Of a stretch of 18,075 nucleotides of DNA, positions 16,474 through 18,075 are shown piece after piece. Origin of the DNA: Campylobacteraceae bacterium (GTDB lineage: Bacteria > Campylobacterota > Campylobacteria > Campylobacterales > Campylobacteraceae); the NCBI GenBank assembly GCA_031256525.1, contig JAIRQK010000141.1, forward strand, positions 1-18,075. Direction: 5' to 3'. Position 1 is the stretch's first letter. Each line of letters begins with the position of its first letter. Position numbers and translations under genes: made by a program. The notes below the pieces were generated by a model. The model ran no database searches and was not told the DNA's origin. It saw nothing but the letters and a program-made list of their open reading frames with translations.

Positions 16474-17166
16474 TTAATCTCTCATTATGCCTAAAATATT
16501 AAGCAGATGTACGAATAGATTGAAAACATCAAGATAAAGAGCAATTGCCCCTTCAATCGGAGTTTCGTAAGCACCTTTTATAATGTTTTGTGTATCATAA
16601 AGTATATAAGCACTAAATAAAATTACAGCAACTACTGATATAGCCAAGCCCATAAACGAACTTTGTATGAATAGGTTTATAATAGACGCAGCGACAACAA
16701 CAAGTAGTATTATAAAAAGCATTTTGCCCATAACGCTAAAATCTCTTTTAGTTGTCATAGCAAACAAAGATAACCCTCCAAAAGCTACCGCAGTTAATAT
16801 AAATGCAGTAGTTACTAAATGACCAGCTCCCATACTTACATAAGCCATTATCATAGGAGATATGATAAGACCACCAAAAAATGTAAATGCAAAAAGCATT
16901 ATATAGTTTATAACTGGTTTATGGCGTACTGCTTTTAATATAAATAGCATTGCGATCCAAGGAACCAATACCCAAAGCCCAGCTTTTGCTATAGTGCCAG
17001 CAAACCCCATACCAACATAAGCACCTGCCGCTCCCGCAATTAACGATGCTGCAAAAAGCTGATAGGTTTTCCTTATAAATGCCGATAAAGCAGTTCTATC
17101 AGATAGCCTATGCTCAGTCGCAGTTTGGGCTTGTTCATTTATATAGTCTCTATTATAAAGCGACAT
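16474..17166 (-). CDS. Bax inhibitor-1 / YccA-YetJ family membrane protein
   Basis: A 230-aa TMBIM-family protein with about seven membrane helices from residue 35 to 226. The Asp pair that gates Ca2+ leak and senses pH in Bacillus YetJ has counterparts in D191 (ILYDTQ) and D213 (LYLDVFNLF). The start is the ATG at 17166: GGAGGAA stands five to six bases before it, and the earlier in-frame ATG at 17178 overlaps that site and would add only MEEF. Bacterial homologues interact with FtsH or leak Ca2+; which applies here is unknown. Own promoter at 17198-17203. Confidence 0.9.
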   Translation of the reverse strand: MSLYNRDYINEQAQTATEHRLSDRTALSAFIRKTYQLFAASLIAGAAGAYVGMGFAGTIAKAGLWVLVPWIAMLFILKAVRHKPVINYIMLFAFTFFGGLIISPMIMAYVSMGAGHLVTTAFILTAVAFGGLSLFAMTTKRDFSVMGKMLFIILLVVVAASIINLFIQSSFMGLAISVVAVILFSAYILYDTQNIIKGAYETPIEGAIALYLDVFNLFVHLLNILGIMRD

Positions 17167-17197
17167 AAATTCCTCCATTATTTTAAATAAAGAGGCG

Positions 17198-17210
17198 ATT
17201 ATAGCAAAAA
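17198..17210 (-). promoter_or_regulatory. Promoter of the Bax-inhibitor-family gene
   Basis: On the - strand TTTTTTTGCTATAAT gives a perfect -10 (17198-17203) with the same TTTGC extension as the Sel1 operon promoter. Transcription would start near 17191, leaving a leader of about 25 nt with GGAGGAA in it. Confidence 0.65.
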
Positions 17211-17292
17211 AAGTTATTTAATTGCAAATGTAATATTTTGGATAATTGATTATTGTTTTTTTGTAAAAAATCATTTTTTTATTTAACATCAT

Positions 17293-17305
17293 TGCTTAGT
17301 ATAAT
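17293..17305 (+). promoter_or_regulatory. Promoter of the terminal lipoprotein gene
   Basis: TGCTTAGTATAAT carries a perfect TATAAT (17300-17305). The predicted start near 17312 leaves a leader of about 64 nt containing an extra AGGAGG (17334-17339) too far upstream of the likely start codon. The region 17211-17290 between the divergent promoters is A/T-rich without other recognisable signals. Confidence 0.6.
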
Positions 17306-17375
17306 AATGTATCTTAATTTTTTTGAAAAGATTAGGAGGATATAATTAGCAGATATGTATGTAAGAGGAAAGGCA

Positions 17376-17879
17376 ATGAGAAATTTTATTGTTTCTATTG
17401 TAATACTATTTGTGTTAATTGTTATGATGGGTTGCGGTACAAAGTCATCATATATTCAAACATCTGGTACGAAAATTGTTAATGTTGCAGAGGGCTTTAC
17501 GGTTGGTCGAGTTGAGGACCAATCTATCTTCTATTTTGGTCCGCATGATAGTGATGCTTTTATTATTGATGAAACCATGAAAGCCGAACTTGAAGCCCAG
17601 CTTGTTAAATATAAATTGATCGGAAATGGTTATAAAATTGATGTGAACATATTAGATTATTCTCCGGGTAATGCTTTTGCGAGATGGATATTGCCGGGAT
17701 TAGGAGCTACGCGTCTTGCTGTTGAGGCTTTGATTAAGGATAAAGAGGGTGTTGTACTCGCTAAGATACCAGTTAATCGTCATATATCAGCAGGTGGTGC
17801 TTTTACGATTGGAGCATACAAACGTATCTTTACAGATGTTGCCCAAGAGATAGTGGATGTTATAAAAAAACAAAAATAG
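17376..17879 (+). CDS. Lipoprotein resembling DUF4410
   Basis: A 167-aa lipoprotein: MRNFIVSIVILFVLIVMMGC is a full lipoprotein signal with Cys at 20. I chose the ATG at 17376, which has GAGGAAAGG at proper distance; the ATG at 17355 has AGGAGG fifteen bases away and would add seven charged residues before the signal. The mature protein alternates strand and helix, with GNAFARWILPGLGATRLAVEALIKDKEG in the middle and GGAFTIGAYKRIFTDVAQEIVDVI at the end, which resembles DUF4410-type lipoproteins. Function unknown. Single gene with its own promoter and terminator. Confidence 0.8.
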   Translation: MRNFIVSIVILFVLIVMMGCGTKSSYIQTSGTKIVNVAEGFTVGRVEDQSIFYFGPHDSDAFIIDETMKAELEAQLVKYKLIGNGYKIDVNILDYSPGNAFARWILPGLGATRLAVEALIKDKEGVVLAKIPVNRHISAGGAFTIGAYKRIFTDVAQEIVDVIKKQK

Positions 17880-17898
17880 AGCGAAAATAGACACATAG

Positions 17899-17945
17899 AG
17901 CTACTTGTTGTCTTTGTTTAATCTCAAAGGCAACAAGGCTATTTT
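17899..17945 (+). terminator. Rho-independent terminator of the last lipoprotein gene
   Basis: CTTGTTG-T-CTTTG pairs with CAAAG-G-CAACAAG (13 pairs including one G-U) around the 8-base loop TTTAATCT; an outer AGC/GCT adds three pairs past a two-base bulge. ATTTT follows. It lies 19 bp after the stop. The T run is short, so efficiency is uncertain. Confidence 0.7.
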
Positions 17946-18040
17946 GCAAATTCCCTCCCCTAAAAAAATAACTTTTTAACATTTTCTAAATATTTTTCTA
18001 AATTCCCCCCAAATTTATCACTACACTAAAGCTACTCTTA

Positions 18041-18059
18041 AGCATCAGGAATATATAAT
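18041..18059 (+). promoter_or_regulatory. Possible promoter reading out of the window
   Basis: TATAAT (18054-18059) follows an A/T-rich stretch beginning AGCATCAGGAA. A gene starting beyond the right edge could use it. The preceding 17946-18040 contain only C-rich spots (CCCTCCCC, CCCCCC) in A/T-rich DNA, with no gene that I can see. Confidence 0.4.
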
Positions 18060-18075
18060 TTCGTCCTTGTTTGAA

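Noticed and set aside
17355..17375. Earlier ATG for the last lipoprotein
   Set aside because: The ribosome binding site is fifteen bases away, and the added charged residues would precede a complete lipoprotein signal.

Overview
The window is low-GC DNA carrying the chromosomal origin neighbourhood of a Campylobacterota (epsilonproteobacterial) bacterium. The gene order typA / ruvC / dnaA-dnaN-gyrB, a QueF gene close to gyrB, TTCAC-core DnaA boxes, cysteine-paired Sel1 (Hcp-type) proteins and sharp TATAAT -10 elements without clear -35 boxes all point to that phylum. I cannot name the genus.

Layout. Positions 1-2795 hold a palindrome, a promoter and three tandem + strand genes for Sel1-repeat proteins whose cysteines are paired C-x7-C about every 36 residues: two exported and one membrane-anchored. 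A short unknown gene converges on them from the - strand (2816-3241). A small SRP RNA gene (ffs) follows on the + strand at about 3300-3403. From 11279 down to 3405 the - strand carries one close-packed series: dnaA, dnaN, gyrB, a degenerate GGDEF-EAL membrane protein, queF and a YfbR-like HD protein. Most of these genes overlap or nearly touch; only dnaA-dnaN has a real spacer, and it holds origin-like repeats. ruvC and typA diverge from dnaA on the + strand, and the ruvC-typA spacer holds three more DnaA boxes. The strand switch at about 11280-11380 is what is expected at a replication origin.

Right of typA (13808-15488) lie three tandem paralogous lipoprotein genes of the DUF4878 type, then a YiiX-like NlpC/P60 cysteine peptidase gene that overlaps the third. 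A decayed copy of the start of that peptidase gene lies just after the first lipoprotein gene, so the ancestral unit was probably lipoprotein plus peptidase, later duplicated and partly lost. A stand-alone ThiD2-like (ThiE-associated) gene and a Bax-inhibitor-1 family membrane protein gene follow on the - strand. A lipoprotein gene resembling DUF4410 lies on the + strand with a good terminator, and a possible promoter reads out of the right edge.

No gene-free stretch exceeds 300 bases. The longest, 14370-14598 and 17167-17375, hold the peptidase remnant with a lipoprotein promoter and a divergent promoter pair, respectively. The strongest unusual observations are the peptidase remnant with its paralogous lipoprotein array, the apparent duplicated and half-dead HD domain, the origin repeat architecture, and the catalytically dead-looking c-di-GMP protein inside the gyrB-queF cluster.
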